The notes under the pieces were generated by a model. That model ran no database searches, was not told where the DNA came from, and worked only from the letters and a program-made list of their open reading frames with translations. A program made the translations under genes and the position numbers. From contig JBOZIK010000001.1 of the NCBI GenBank assembly GCA_051453625.1, positions 62,798,883 to 62,862,882 on the forward strand: a stretch of 64,000 bases of DNA. Reading direction: 5' to 3'. Shown piece after piece: positions 45,052 to 57,719 of this stretch. Numbering within the stretch: the first letter of the stretch is position 1; each line of letters starts with the position of its first letter. This DNA comes from Welwitschia mirabilis. Lineage: Eukaryota > Gnetophyta > Gnetopsida > Welwitschiales.

Positions 45052-46284
45052 TGTACATACAAAAAGGAAAATTAAAAAGGTTTTGTAAAGGTAGCCCAAC
45101 AAAAATTATTCAGTTATTTCTAGGAGAATATAATATTACATAAGTTTTTATTAAATCAGATTATGTAGCCACTGTTAGGATAGTCCTCTATGATCTATGA
45201 GAACTGAAGGCATCATTATAACCTTCAAGAATAGTGGCTAACAATGTTCATCAACTCTTTTAGGATTAAATCCAAAATTTCTATAGACTCAAGGATACCC
45301 CAACTATTTGAATGTCATGTAAAAGATAATTAATCATTTATCATCAATGTTAGCTTTTTATACATATCAAATAAGAAAAGTTATAATTCACATCTACTAT
45401 TTATATTCTTTTAAGAAATATTATTCTTTAAAATCATGCCCAAAAGTAATGCAAAAAAATCATTCCTTACATATTTCAATGGTAATCAATAATGAAAAGT
45501 CTAAAAAACTAAAATTATAGCCTCTTTAGAAATTTCCTTAGGAAAAAGCTAGTTAATTTAAAAGAAATAGAAATGTAGAAAAGTCTTATTTTATACTATA
45601 ATTAAATGTTAAATAAATTCATTATAAAAAATTATGTGTTTGTTATAAAAATCAAGAAATATCAAAATAAAAATAGCAATGTTAACTAATTTCATAACAT
45701 CTCTTATTTTGAAGAAAGTTAACAACTTCAACTAAAAATTCAATATCTTTCTTTTTAAATTGTTGATGAAAGTTTTAAATAAGTTACTCTCTTAACTTTT
45801 TAGAACTACTTGTTAAAGGTTAGATACCTCACAAAGGTGACTTTCAAGCAACTTTTTAATTAGTCATGTCAACACAATTTTAAGATTTTATGTTAATTCA
45901 AAGTATATGTTAAAGCTTAATAGGATAAATTCTATTTTGTAACTTAAACTTTCATAGATTTTAGTAATAATCTCTATCTTAATAGAAATCTTTGTCATAC
46001 TTAACTAAAATTTTATGAGTAATATTTTAATGGTATTATCAACTTTAAGATAAGGGTAATATATATTATGCTTATTGGTAATGGATTCTTCTTAGGTTGA
46101 TTTAGATTTTTAAGAAAATTAAATTTCTGAATGTTGAACTTTAGTGACATTTACATTTGCCAAGTCTAACTTAATCTATTTCCTTTAAAAGTTAAGAAAG
46201 TTTTTACTAACTTGTAAAAGAGTTTGAAAAAAAGAATTTCTTTTATACGGTTGAGTTTATGCTAATTTTACAAGTTCTACCTAT
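45052..46284. other. AT-rich DNA without recognisable features
   Basis: No open frame of note, no repeat and no family motif seen on either strand. Confidence 0.45.
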
Positions 46285-46910
46285 TGTGAAAGTTATTTTT
46301 AAATTTTGTGCTTGGTAATAAATTATAGATCAATAATAAAGTGAAAATTATGCATAATAGGAAAACACCAGAATCTACATAGTAAAACCCTCAAAGATAG
46401 AGGGAAACCTCCATTGGAAATAAGCTCTTTATTATCTTACAAACTTAGAATACATGGATTCTAGAGTACCTTATGCCTAAAACATACAAGATACCTTTTT
46501 TCTTGCTCACAATATTCCAAACTTCAATCCCTTTATATAGGAATTATTTAAGAGTTAACTCATTGTAAATAGACATAGAAGTAGAAAAGTAAATAGAGAC
46601 TCTAACTATTATTTTAACAATGTATTTTTATCTCATATATAAAATAACTCACAGTAAATTAGTAATCCCCTATTTAAAGTAAACATAATAGGACAAAATA
46701 AAATAAATAGTTTATACTTGAGTAATACTTTGCAAGACGGAGAGACTTTATATTTTTAGTAAGTGAAGTTGAATTCACAAATATCTCAAGAATCGCCTAC
46801 TTAAAATTAATTTTACTTAAGCTTGAATCTAAAGAAGAATCATCACAATCAATCCTATAAGTACAAAAAGACCATCTCCACAGAATGATGAAATCCTTAT
46901 TAGAACAACA
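46285..46910 (-). mobile_element. Copia element D, 3' LTR
   Basis: It matches the LTR at 48126-48564 in 'aataagctctttatta' (46420 and 48264), 'acatacaagatacctttttt' (46482 and 48324), and 'tataggaattattcaagagtt'-like blocks near 46537 and 48379. The left end is near 46285. The right end is placed at about 46910 because 'gaacaaca' there would give a minus-strand start TGTTGTTC that mirrors the TGTTGG terminus; this end is tentative, since the other LTR is cut by a gap. Confidence 0.65.
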
Positions 46911-48110
46911 TCATCACTCTAAGACCTCTTATCCATTGTTATCAAACATGAATTAGAGCAAGCAGAAGAATTATAATGATGTAGCACATTTGAGAAGTAT
47001 TTGTACACAATAAAACACAAACAGACTAAGCCTCATCAAGCCAATACATGAGATAACATCAAATCACCAATTACAAATACTATCTCATAAGTACCCATGT
47101 ATGTGTATGTCTTAACATAATAGCCAATCCAAGACTTACATCATGTAAGAAATGTACTTGTAAAATTAAAAATGATGAAATAAAAACATAAAACTCCCAC
47201 TTTCTTCAAGCTATTGGTCATGGTCTAGGAGAAAAGAAAGATAACCTAGCTCTATGTTCTAGTACATTAAAATGAGATATCAACTTCCATAGCAATAAAT
47301 ACTACAATAGGGTCATCCCTTTTAGGGATATTGAGGTAATATTTCTTTACATGTTCAATTTTCCCATAATTCCAGCATTTTGCTTTCATTTTTCATTATT
47401 TTTCATTAGCTAATAGAGCCATACTAGATGATGAGGCATGGAGGTTGATAGATCATCTTAGATCTTTAATCGAAATAGCAACCATAGTTTTATCAAAATC
47501 CACCATGCATAGTATATTACTACTCAAGCTTATTACTAAGGCATTTCCAGACTCAGGCTAAGAAATAAAAAATGTCACATCCTTATCTTCACTAAACATC
47601 TTCATCCCAATTGCTGCAATATAAGAAATAATAGTGTTAAAGTATTGGATATAAGCCATCATGCTTTTATCCATCATTGGTTTCAAGCCATGAAGTTTAT
47701 GATGCAAGAAGAAATGATTAGTTATCATTATTACTTATTAAAGAAACTCTAATGTATGCCATAAAAGATGTGTAAAGGTTTCATCTTATACAATTATAAG
47801 AACAGAGTCATGCAAGCATTGTCAAGTGATCACTATAACCTTTAGATCTATCCTATTCCATGCATCAAATGCAATAGAAGTAAGTCTTGTACTTGGTCCA
47901 TATGTAAGTAGTTAAAGATCCTGCTCATATAATAATTCTTCAACCTTAATCTTCTAGAGCTCATAGTTATGATCATCAACTTTATCCATCAAAACTACCA
48001 TCTTCTCTATCACTCAGCTCTCACTAAAACAATGATTCAATCTAGTCCAATCCTTCAAGTGAGACACAGACACTTTAAGCCAAATTCACCTCCTCTAGTA
48101 TTACACCTAA
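46911..48110 (-). pseudogene. Ty1/copia gag relic (element D); no pol present
   Basis: Minus-strand translation after the primer site gives HNYEL then KIKVEELLYEQDL (near 47990-47920), matching 'NY.LWK.KME.LL.EQDLW'. Near 47700-47580 it gives KLHGLKPMMDKSMMAYIQYF then IAAIGMKMFSEDKDVTFF, matching 'L..L.M..G.....HI..F..I...L...G....DED....LL'. Near 47390-47340 it gives KCWNYGKIEHVKKY, a CCHC knuckle that has lost two of its cysteines. The whole internal region is about 1.2 kb, so there is room for gag only: this is a non-autonomous or deleted element. Stops occur throughout. Confidence 0.8.
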
Positions 48111-48123
48111 ATCTTTGATACCA
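48111..48123 (-). promoter_or_regulatory. Primer-binding site, tRNA-iMet type, element D
   Basis: On the minus strand, TGGTATCAAAGAT lies two bases from the LTR end ...CCAACA. The standard copia site is TGGTATCAGAGC; the change from G to A in the tenth position region fits the general decay pattern. It sets element D on the minus strand. Confidence 0.8.
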
Positions 48124-48125
48124 CT

Positions 48126-48564
48126 TGTTGGAAGCGGTGCTTCCAAATCTTACTTGTTAATAAATTACAAAGTAAGAATAAATTAAAAATAATACACAAT
48201 AAATAAACACTAGAATTTATATGGTAGAACCCTTAAAGATAGGAAGAAACCTTTATTGAAAATAAGCTCTTTATTACTTATGAATCTCAAGATGCATCGA
48301 CTTTAGGGTACCTTAAGCTTAAAACATACAAGATACCTTTTTTCTTGCTCATAATATTTCAAACTCTAATCCCTTCATATAGGAATTATTCAAGAGTTGA
48401 GTAATTGTTAATAGACATAAAAGTGGAAAAGTAAACAAAGACTCTAACTATTACTTTAATAATATAGTTTGTCTGTCATATATAAAGTAACTCAATAATT
48501 CCCTGCTTAAACTAATCATCATAGATAAAATCAAAATGAACACTTCACACTTAGGTAATACTTC
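48126..48564 (-). mobile_element. Copia element D, 5' LTR, cut by a gap
   Basis: It begins on the plus strand with TGTTGGAAGCGGTGCTTCC, a 17-bp imperfect palindrome at the LTR terminus, and follows the 3' LTR until the N run at 48565-48599. By eye similarity between the LTRs is around 80%, suggesting an old insertion. The outer end is lost. Confidence 0.7.
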
Positions 48565-48599
48565 NNNNNNNNNNNNNNNNNNNNNNNNNNNNNNNNNNN

Positions 48600-50390
48600 A
48601 AAGCAAATTTATTTTTTGTACTAACTATCAAATCATGATTATCATGTTAATCTTTACAATAATAAATATTTGGTGTCTATTTTAAGTTTAATAATGATGA
48701 TGGCTAGTTTGAGGCCACAATTTTTACTTATAAGAATAGACAACATGATAATGAAATGAGCTTTATAGATTACAAAGGAAGATATAGTAAACTAACTAAT
48801 GACGAATTTTAAACAAAATAATTAAAAGCATAAAAAGGGAAGAAAAAATTAATTTTTAAATTGAATTCTATATTAACAATAGAATTTAGTTTGAGAGAGA
48901 GAAAGATCCAAAGAGAGGTTATCATGATAGTTTAGTAATTTGTAATTATAGTTAAGGATTCACATATTGATAGATTGATTGATTGTTATAATTATCTTAT
49001 AATTTTCCATTGGTAACATAAAATCCTTATTCATGAAGATATAATTAAAAAAATTCAAAATCTATATAAAGTTTTGTTATGTTTTTTCTACTTTTTTTAA
49101 AAAAATCATCATGTTATTATTGTCAATGATATCATTTTAAACATTTGAGTTATTAATCTATGTCATAATTTAGATTTGTAAATCCATTTTCTTATTTAAT
49201 AAAATGACCACTTTCTTATGGTACATATTGGTTTCAAGTTTACTTTGAACACTTAAGGAAAGGTTTAAAAATTATTCAAATCAACTTAAAATAGGTTGTA
49301 GAGTACAAAACCTTGTTACTTTAAAATCTTATATAACAATGATACAATCCTTCTTATATCATGTCTTGTTTAAGCATCAATAGAAGCAAATTAATTATCT
49401 TTAATATGGACTAATAAGTAAATTAAAAATAATTGATTTTTTTGGGAATTTGATTTTTAATTATTAATGGTCCACGTTGAATCAAAGAATTATAAAATCT
49501 AAATCTCAATTGGTATTAAGGATAGTAAATCATAATTCGTGAAGAATTAAAAACTACATTAGCAAAATACAAATAAATTTATAAACTGAATGAGTTTCAT
49601 ATAACTTTAGCATGAATTTAATTTGCTAAAATAAGTAAAAATATATTTTAAAAAAATTTACTTTCTAATTGATGAAATCAAAATCCACTATTGATTTAGT
49701 GCTATACTATAAAAGAAAAATGATGCTAATTAGACTAGTTAACCTCAATTAATAATTGAGGCATCATTATTATAGATAACCTCACTTTGGTTATTAGTAA
49801 GCATATGTAGATGATGAGTGATTGTTAGTGATGGCAACACTACCCTTCACCCCCACCAACTTATACTTTTGCTCATTACTATTCACGGAGTCTCTGTTGA
49901 TTGTGCTTTCTCTAGCTACTTAGATGTTTTAGTTTACATCATTATAAAGGTCTCAAATCTATGTGTATTATAGCTACATGCATGCCATGCATTAACAGGC
50001 ATGTCATGCACTAGTGGATTGAGGGATGCGCTCTATCAAAACCAACAATGAGCACTAAAATTGGTTATTATCAAAAAAGTCTAAATTTTAATAGTGAAAT
50101 AATTTCTTAATTTCATGAGTTAATATTATATAGTGAAATCATTTCCTAAGTTCATAAGTTAGTATACAATAAGACTGATGGAAGTCATAATTCTTACAAT
50201 TAAACATGTATCAAAAGGTTAAGTTCTATAACACTTCATCTCTAAATAGTTCATACACATCTTTACTTATACTAGTGGGCTTGCCTTGACGGCCTCTTAG
50301 GTATACAGCATAGGGTAGTGGGCATTTAAATAAAACCCATTTGGCATGAAAATAACTAAGCAGGATCAATCAATGGTTTACACATTCAAA
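48600..50390. other. AT-rich DNA without recognisable features
   Basis: No transposon motif or notable open frame. 49975-50015 contains a local cluster of 'catgc' words ('gcatgccatgcattaacagg') that could fold, but nothing more is supported. Confidence 0.4.
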
Positions 50391-50394
50391 ATCC

Positions 50395-50860
50395 ATAGCT
50401 ATTAGGTTTTGTTTTAATTGTATGCATCATTTGTCTTTTTTTATCATATGCATCATTTGTTTTTTCTTTAACATATGCATCATTTTTTTTTTTTAATTAC
50501 ATGTATCCCTGACAATTCATTTAATTAAAAAAAAGGTACAACACTTCACCTATGAGATGAATGCAAATAAGAAAGAGGTACAACACTTCACCTATGATAT
50601 GCACCTTTACATATACATCATTCATCTTTTCATTGTCTTTTCTTCAATCTTTCATGTATCCTTTACAATTCATTTAATAAGAAAAACATATAATACTTTA
50701 CCTATGATGGTTGTTAACTAATCCCAATGAACCCAATCCTATATATGGTAGGATGATTGATCTAGACTGGGTTGATTGTTAAAAGTACAATACTTCACTT
50801 ATGATATACACCCTTACTTATGCATCATTTATCTTTTCTTTAAAATAATAAAAACTTAAC
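50395..50860 (+). repeat. Cluster of short interspersed tandem units
   Basis: Two alternating motifs recur: 'atgcatcatttgtctttt' (50424, 50448, 50477, 50820 and variants) and 'gtacaacacttcacctatga' (50537, 50578, with variants near 50690 and 50787). The pattern suggests a decayed higher-order tandem repeat rather than a transposon. No coding sense. Confidence 0.6.
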
Positions 50861-50924
50861 AACGCATTACTCTAGCATTAGTACTATCAGTTACTCGCTC
50901 ACTATAGGTGGGTGGTAAGGTGTA

Positions 50925-51740
50925 GACTCCATCATATCTAAGTCTACAATAGTGCTTTCCATGATGTTCCATGCACGAGGTCACATACAGCCCTAAGTTC
51001 CTTAGAGAGGGGTTGTCGATATTGATAACACGCTACTATAGAACATGCACAAGGCTACATAAAGCTCAAGTTCATTGGGGAGAAGTTGTCAATATCAACA
51101 GCATGCTACTATAGGACCAACATTATTGGCTGCTTACTTACTATAGGTGGATGATAAGGTATAGGTTCCATTATAACTAGGCCTACAAAAATGCATTCGC
51201 ATGTTGTTCCATGTGCAAGATCACATAAAACACCAAGTTCCATTAGGAGACATTGTCGATATTAATATCATAAAGTTGATGTGCAAGGTCACATAAAATC
51301 CTAAGTTTCAACCCAAGAGCCCCAAATTCCATGGGGAGAGGTTGTCAATATTGACACATGAGAAGACATTGTTAATATTAATACATGGATTTAACAATGG
51401 TTAGTCTAAAATGTACTACATGCTCAATAGATGGGTTGATGCACAAGGTTACATAGAACCCCAAGTTCTATGGGGAAAGGCAATCCAAAAGCCCCAAGTT
51501 GACAATATTTAGTCTATAATGTACTAAGTGCTCAACAGATGGGTTGATGTGCAAGGTCATATAAAATCCCAAGTTTCATGGGGAGAGGCAATCCAAAAGC
51601 ACCAAATTCTATGGGGAGGGGTTGTCGATATTAACACATGGGGTTAATAATGATTAATATACAATGTACTACATGCTTAGTAATTATGCTAGTTGTGTCA
51701 ATATTGATACATAGGATTGATGATGATTAGTCTATAATGT
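50925..51740 (+). repeat. Degenerate tandem array with a unit of roughly 100-120 bp, less AT-rich
   Basis: The block 'gcaaggtcacataaaacccc' then 'aagttccatggggagaggtt' then 'gtcgatattgacacatgg' recurs, complete or partial, near 50972, 51048, 51217, 51282, 51445 and 51556. A second block, 'tagtctataatgtactacatgctcaa', occurs near 51400, 51510, 51650 and 51735. Spacing varies, so the array has been rearranged. It has more G and C, and keeps more CpG ('gtcgatatt'), than neighbouring DNA. I recognise no family. Confidence 0.7.
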
Positions 51741-52045
51741 ACTACATGCTCGACCGGGGAACAATTTTTTTGGTTGACATCCCAATCTTAATTTTTGGAA
51801 TAAATAATGCATCTTAATCTTAATTTTTGGACAAACAAATCCATTGGTGATTTATGTTGAGGATTATGCTTCTACACTCCCAATACACCCCCAGCATACC
51901 ATGTGCTAGGGTAGCCCATCATCATGTACACTTCTACACTTTATTAATCATAGCATCATCACACCCTTATCCCATAATTGAAGGGAGTAATCCCTTATGG
52001 ATAGTTATTAAAGAACTACCCTTCAAATGTTATTAAATCTTAAGT
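51741..52045. other. Intervening DNA, no gene
   Basis: A short plus-strand open stretch at 51854-52036 has no recognisable motif. A local direct repeat 'catcttaatcttaatttttgga' lies near 51780-51830. Confidence 0.4.
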
Positions 52046-52367
52046 AGCTTATATATATATATATAAGATGTATCAGTCTCTGTTTGACCATAAACCAAAA
52101 GTTAATGGATCATTCTTAACCAAAAGTTTCCAAGGAAATTTAGGCTGATGGTAAGGAAATTTGGACAGAGAAGGATGCATTAACTTCTAGTGTATGATCA
52201 ACATTAACCAAATGATAAAAGTTAACATTAACTTTAGGCGAAGACAAATTTGAATTTGTTTCTTATAAACACTAATGTTTAGTCAAAAATGTATTCAAGT
52301 TAATGCTTGTAATCTCATCCGATAGGTGATAGAGATTGATACATCTCAGTAACTTATATATATATAA
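52046..52367. mobile_element. MITE-like element of about 320 bp
   Basis: The ends form an imperfect inverted repeat: 'agatgtatcagtctct' near 52067-52082 is mirrored by 'agagattgatacatct' near 52331-52346, and both are flanked outward by TA runs and 'ctta/taag'. The inside (52083-52330) carries further short inverted words such as 'aaaagttaa' and 'ttaactttagg'. No transposase. The microsatellite-like TA runs at both edges make target duplications unreadable. A related half-copy may lie at 63505-63530 ('gagatgtatcaatg'). Confidence 0.55.
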
Positions 52368-53471
52368 TATCTAAGCCAGTGATCACTTACCACTAATTAA
52401 TTGTAGTTATAAGTACATTATCCATTAAGTCTCTTATGTACTTAATTTTATTACCCATATTTTCTTTAATTAAAAATGTTGTAATGGAAATGTGTTACTC
52501 ATTATTTGTATTCATTTTTATTAAACATACTATTTAAACATATAATCTTTTGTATAAAATAACTACATATGATTTTAGTATGTAATGATATTTTCTTTTC
52601 ATATTAACTGTAAAAAACTCATTAAAAAGAAAAAGATACTAATGTAAGTAAGGCAGTGATCATAAATTTATATAGAGGTCAAATTTCACTTTATTACAAC
52701 AAAGCTTATAAATAACTATATAAGCATTTAACTATTACAATGAAGATAACCAAGAATAATATAGTCATATAGCATACATAAATTAGTAATATCTCAATGA
52801 TATAAATGCATAATAATTCATTTTATATCACTTGATACAAATGTGCACTATAAATGAATTGGTGAATTATTATAATGAGAATGAATTCTAGAATTCTAGG
52901 CTTGTTAAACATTGCTCCTCCTTCATATTTTTCTTAAAGTTAGAACCCTTGGATAATTTTTTGCATCCTTGTTTAGAGAATGGATGTAATATCTTCAACG
53001 ATTATATGGATTTCACTTAAGAAAGAGCCATAAAAATCAGTCTTGGGATTTCCTTGGGACCAATGTCTGTACAATCTTTATTGAGTGTAATTCCTTGAGA
53101 TTTGAGAATTCTTAATGCCTAAGAAAGTTTTCTTGCTCTATCTCTAGAGAATGATATGATGGGAACTATATTTAAACTTTATTCATCAAAAGGTACTTCA
53201 GTGCAGGTATAGTCAAGGGGAAAAACATAAAAATACATTATTGGACTACCATTAAATTGATTNNNNNNNNNNNNNNNNNNNNNNNNNNNNNNNNNNNNNN
53301 NNNNNNNNNNNNNNNNNNNNNNNNNNNNNNNNNNNNNNNNNNNNNNNNNNNNNNNNNNNNNNAAATTATTGGACTACCATTAAATTGATTAAATCACCAT
53401 CTAACTTGTGTGAGTCATTACCACTATGCCCCGCCCCTCTAGGTTGTGGGCGTTTGGGTTCATAAGATTGA
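52368..53471. other. AT-rich DNA with a short GC-rich patch
   Basis: 53425-53460 ('ccccgcccctctaggttgtg' and 'ggcgtttggg') stands out sharply from its AT-rich surroundings; I cannot assign it. The flanks of the gap at 53263-53362 repeat ('ttattggactaccattaaat'). Confidence 0.4.
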
Positions 53472-53798
53472 TTAGGCCTGGTGTAGGAAAAGACCAAAAC
53501 AAAGTAAAAGGACAAATTCAACCATGACATAGGTTAAAACATCAGGTGGATTCTTTCCTAGATGATAAACTATTAATTTAACAATACTCATAGACCCATT
53601 TACTAATCTAGCTTTATGCCATATGTTCATAGTCAACATGACCATAGCTCCTTGATAAATAAGAAGCTCTGTTTCTAATTTAACATTAGCATCATCATAT
53701 CTAACTAAATCTCTTATCTTGTCTACTGCATATTGTGTAATGGATGATTGCATTTGAAGCAAGCACTTTTTGTAATGAGAGGAAGTCATATCATTCAT
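53472..53798 (-). pseudogene. C-terminal PIF1-type helicase segment, 108-codon open stretch
   Basis: This is the longest uninterrupted real coding sense in the window. It contains VMLTMNIWHKARLVNGSMSI (about residues 53-72) followed by VKLIVYHLGKNPPDVLTYVM, matching the PIF1/Helitron pattern 'VMLT.NLW...GLVNGS.G.V..IVY..G..PPDLP..V.V.F'. In the intact protein this is the second RecA-like domain. It starts and stops without flanking helicase context in the same frame, so it is an exon-like remnant of the Helitron relic rather than an independent gene. Confidence 0.8.
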
Positions 53799-54151
53799 GG
53801 TAAATAGATGAATTAAATCCTAAAATCCATTCATTTCATCAAATGTAGAAGGAAGTTTAGACCTTGCCATTAGAAATCCATAATCATAATCTAAATCTTT
53901 ACCATCTATTACATTCATCAGTAGATTTTAAAACCTTTGTTGATTTGGATCGTCACCCTTTGATCTGTATACTACATCTAATACAATAACAATATCAACT
54001 AATCTCTATAGTGCTTTCATTTACTTAATACCATTATATGGTGGAAAATCCNNNNNNNNNNNNNNNNNNNNNNNNNNNNNNNNNNNNNNNNNNNNNNNNN
54101 NNNNNNNNNNNNNNNNNNNNNNNNNNNNNNNNNNNNNNNNNNNNNNNNNNN

Positions 54152-54720
54152 ATTAGAAATCCATAATCATAATTTAAATATTTACCATCTATTACATTTA
54201 TTAGTAGATTTTAAAACCTTTGTTAATTTGGATCGTCCCCCTTTGATTTGTATACTACATCTAATACAACAACAATATCAACTAATCTCTATAGTGCTTT
54301 CATTTACTCAATACCATTATATGGTGGAAAATCCTTCACTAGAGGTTACTATGTATGGCCACCTATTAATATAATAGACCTTCAACTAAAACTTAGGTGT
54401 TAGTGAGATGGAATATCTCTTTAAGTATTTTGTTAACATCTTACCACCTATGAAACTCATCTCATCAAAAATAATGTACTTGATATTTTTTAGCTATTCT
54501 TGAAGATGTAGTAGTTATCTTAATGAAGTAGGCTCATATTCATCGATCTTAATACCCAATGATGAATGTATTATTATTTTCTTGATGTTGTATGTTATAA
54601 CTCTAGTTGGTGCTAGCACCATAATAATATCTATGTTATTTGGACACATCTTCTTAAATTAATTTCTAATAGCATAAATAAGAAAATATTTTCCTGATCC
54701 TGTTATTCCTTAGATTATCA
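54152..54720 (-). pseudogene. PIF1-type helicase motor domain of the Helitron relic
   Basis: Near 54712-54675 GITGSGKYFLIYAI corresponds to the Walker A motif 'GTAGTGKS.L'. Near 54620-54590 VLAPTRVITYNI corresponds to 'APTG.AA.NI'. Near 54485-54440 IIFDEMSFIGGKM is Walker B, 'IIDEMSM.G'. This motor unwinds DNA using ATP. A segment of this region (about 53870-54051) repeats after the N run as 54152-54340, so the same exon is partly present twice across a gap. In-frame stops occur between the motifs. Confidence 0.85.
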
Positions 54721-57719
54721 TGTACAGAGATTGGATGTCTTCTTGCTTGAATTCTTACAACATCAAATTATATATGAGTATGTTGAAGAATTTTTTTTAT
54801 TTTATACCAATACTAGATATGTCAATAAGTTATTCATTTTATTTTGAAATAAAAAAATTTCGTGATGTTCTATTACTTTGAACAAATGAAATGACATATT
54901 TCACATAGTTTTCCCCTTTACAGTTTATAGACCAATTACATTATCTATCAAGATCACGTAAGCCAAACATGTTATGTTTACTTCTCTAAAGTAATCCTTC
55001 ATTAAGTAGATGTCTTGTTAATACTTAATAATCATTTTCATAATGTTCCACATGCAATTATTCCACATTTCATGTTAATCCTCCTCGATGATTGCATGTT
55101 TGAGATCATTGTCATGTGATTTACTACACTACTCATACATATGTACAACAAACATTCATTTAGCCTTTATTTCTTCATCTATTTTTCCAAATTACATTTG
55201 ATATCTCTAAATGGATAATGAAGAAGTAGCTAAGTCCAACAATAAGCCATCCATTTGTCATCATCTTTATTAGGTCACATATAAAATCTCAGAATATATC
55301 TAATAATTACATGTTCCTTTCTAGATTACTAGGCCTCATCACCTATTTTCCTTAAATTGAATATAAAATATTTTACACAATTAAATAATGACATGCCTTT
55401 CATATGTAGTGGTCTATTTGGATACTGATCTACTAATGTGGTATACACACATTCTTCATCTACAACATGGCTTTATCTAACTTTTTCATAGACCTCCTTA
55501 GATATAATAAGTGGTATAGATACCCTGCTACCTTTAACCAAGAAAAGTTTTTGTAACATGTAGCATGTTTTCATAGCTCCAATATCATGATCTGTTGTAG
55601 TATTCATTATTAGTTTCTTGTAAGATTAAATGATAGGTTCACTCAAATCTCTTTCTTATGATAGCTTCATAAACATGTTGAAATATGAATTTGATTTATT
55701 TTCTGACTTTGAGGCATACTTTTCAATATACCGTATAATAACATATTTATCGATAACTGATTAGAAGTCTATATTTGCTGCCATGTTTATAAAATCATTC
55801 TTTTATGAACATTTAACTTATCATCATTTCTACTTGGCTGATACTTCTTCTCATTATTTTCATCTATATACAACCTAGAATCGTAAGATTGCAAATCCCA
55901 TGGAATATTATACCTACATGAATTAATAACCATTAGTACCTATAGTTTGAAAATATTTATTGTGTTAAAAGAGTAATAGTATTTAGGTACCTACATATTT
56001 GTTGTCCATTTTGTTTTCCCAAACATGCTCCAAGCTTACAAACTATCTGTCTTTGAACACTATTTAATAAAGTTATGCAATTCTTCTCTAATTGCATATG
56101 TTCGAGATCCTCTTTTCGTAATTGACATGGATGAAGTTCTATGTTTTTTCTTGGAGTCTACAAAAGAAAAAATTATTATAAAAACTAAAAACGGTGTAAT
56201 TAACTAAACATGTGATAAAGAAGATACAAATTTCACTTACAAAATTAAGTCTACCACATTATCAAATTTATCATTCCATACATGCGCGATAAAATCAAAA
56301 AATCTCTTAGCATTTGTCATTGTCGTATCATCACTCTAATTGAGTTGTTTCATGTTTGGGTCAATGTAGAAAGACTTATTTAATAAAAACATAATTAAAA
56401 AAAGTTAATTTTATCAAAAACATAAATTACTAAAAACCTAGTTTATAAAAAACTAAGTTAAGAAAAAAATTCTAATAGTAGAAAGCCATAATCTACAAAA
56501 TTTAACGTAATAAAAAAGTTGATTTTAGAAAATATTAAGAAAAGTAATTTTAAGAAAAATAAACTTAATCTAAAATAAACCAAAATTAATTTAAAAACAT
56601 GTTTATCTTTTAAAAATTCTAATCTAAGAAGACCTAATTTAACACTGTGGCCTCCTTTTATGGGATGAATTTGGCCCCATTAAGTTAAATTTTTCATTTN
56701 NNNNNNNNNNNNNNNNNNNNNNNNNNNNNNNNNNNNNNNNNNNNNNNNNNNNNNNNNNNNNNNNNNNNNNNNNNNNNNNNNNNNNNNNNNNNNNNNNNNT
56801 AATTCTTCTATTTTTATTAACGCATCAGCTATCTTATTTTTGAAAAATACTATTTTAGACTTTACTATCCTGCATTTCATAATCATGATGAAAATATAGT
56901 ATCTAAAATGAAAAATAAATTTTAAAGGGTTTAAAATTTAATCCATTAGATTCATAAAATAATAAAATAAATGAGGAAGTACTTTCTAAAATCTTGTATG
57001 ATGACCAGATCTTCCATCTTTTTATCTTAAAAGATGCTTTGCATACTTATGTAGCTTCACATCCTTCGTCCTTTATACGAGAATATCACACTTACCTATA
57101 GGAAACAATGCTAGAAAGGATATTGATAGAATACCTATAGTGTTAAATTCATTAACAGGAGACTCTCATAATAATGGCCACGATACACATGTGAAGGGAT
57201 TATTATTTGAGTTTTATAGCTAATTCTTTATAGAATCAAGTTCTCTTTTAATTCGAGGACATTTAATGATAACTGAGGATGTGTGCTGAACAATGTTAGA
57301 CTCTTATGTTTCTAGAACTGAACCATCAAAATGTAGTTTTATTTTTCCTTCCTCTTCTCTAAAATTAATGTCTCAAAGCATATGAAAGACATTAACATCT
57401 TTATCATCACTAATATCATCTAAGGCATGCATATTTATCGCAACATCTTGATAGAAAGAATCATTTTCCTTATTAAAGTATAAGGCATGAAAAACTCAAA
57501 TCTTATTTACAATAAATTATATTCTATGCTGATTTGATTTCTTCCCTTTAAAATAAGAATTGGTATTTGTGTAATTTCATAGGGCAAAACCTTAGCAATA
57601 TGTGATACATCTTGTGGAAGCTTATTATGTGCCTTCAATATACAAATTGACCACTAGTTACATGTGTAACTTGAACTAATGATTTATCCTCAAAATAAGC
57701 ATCTCTTTAACCTGTGTAA

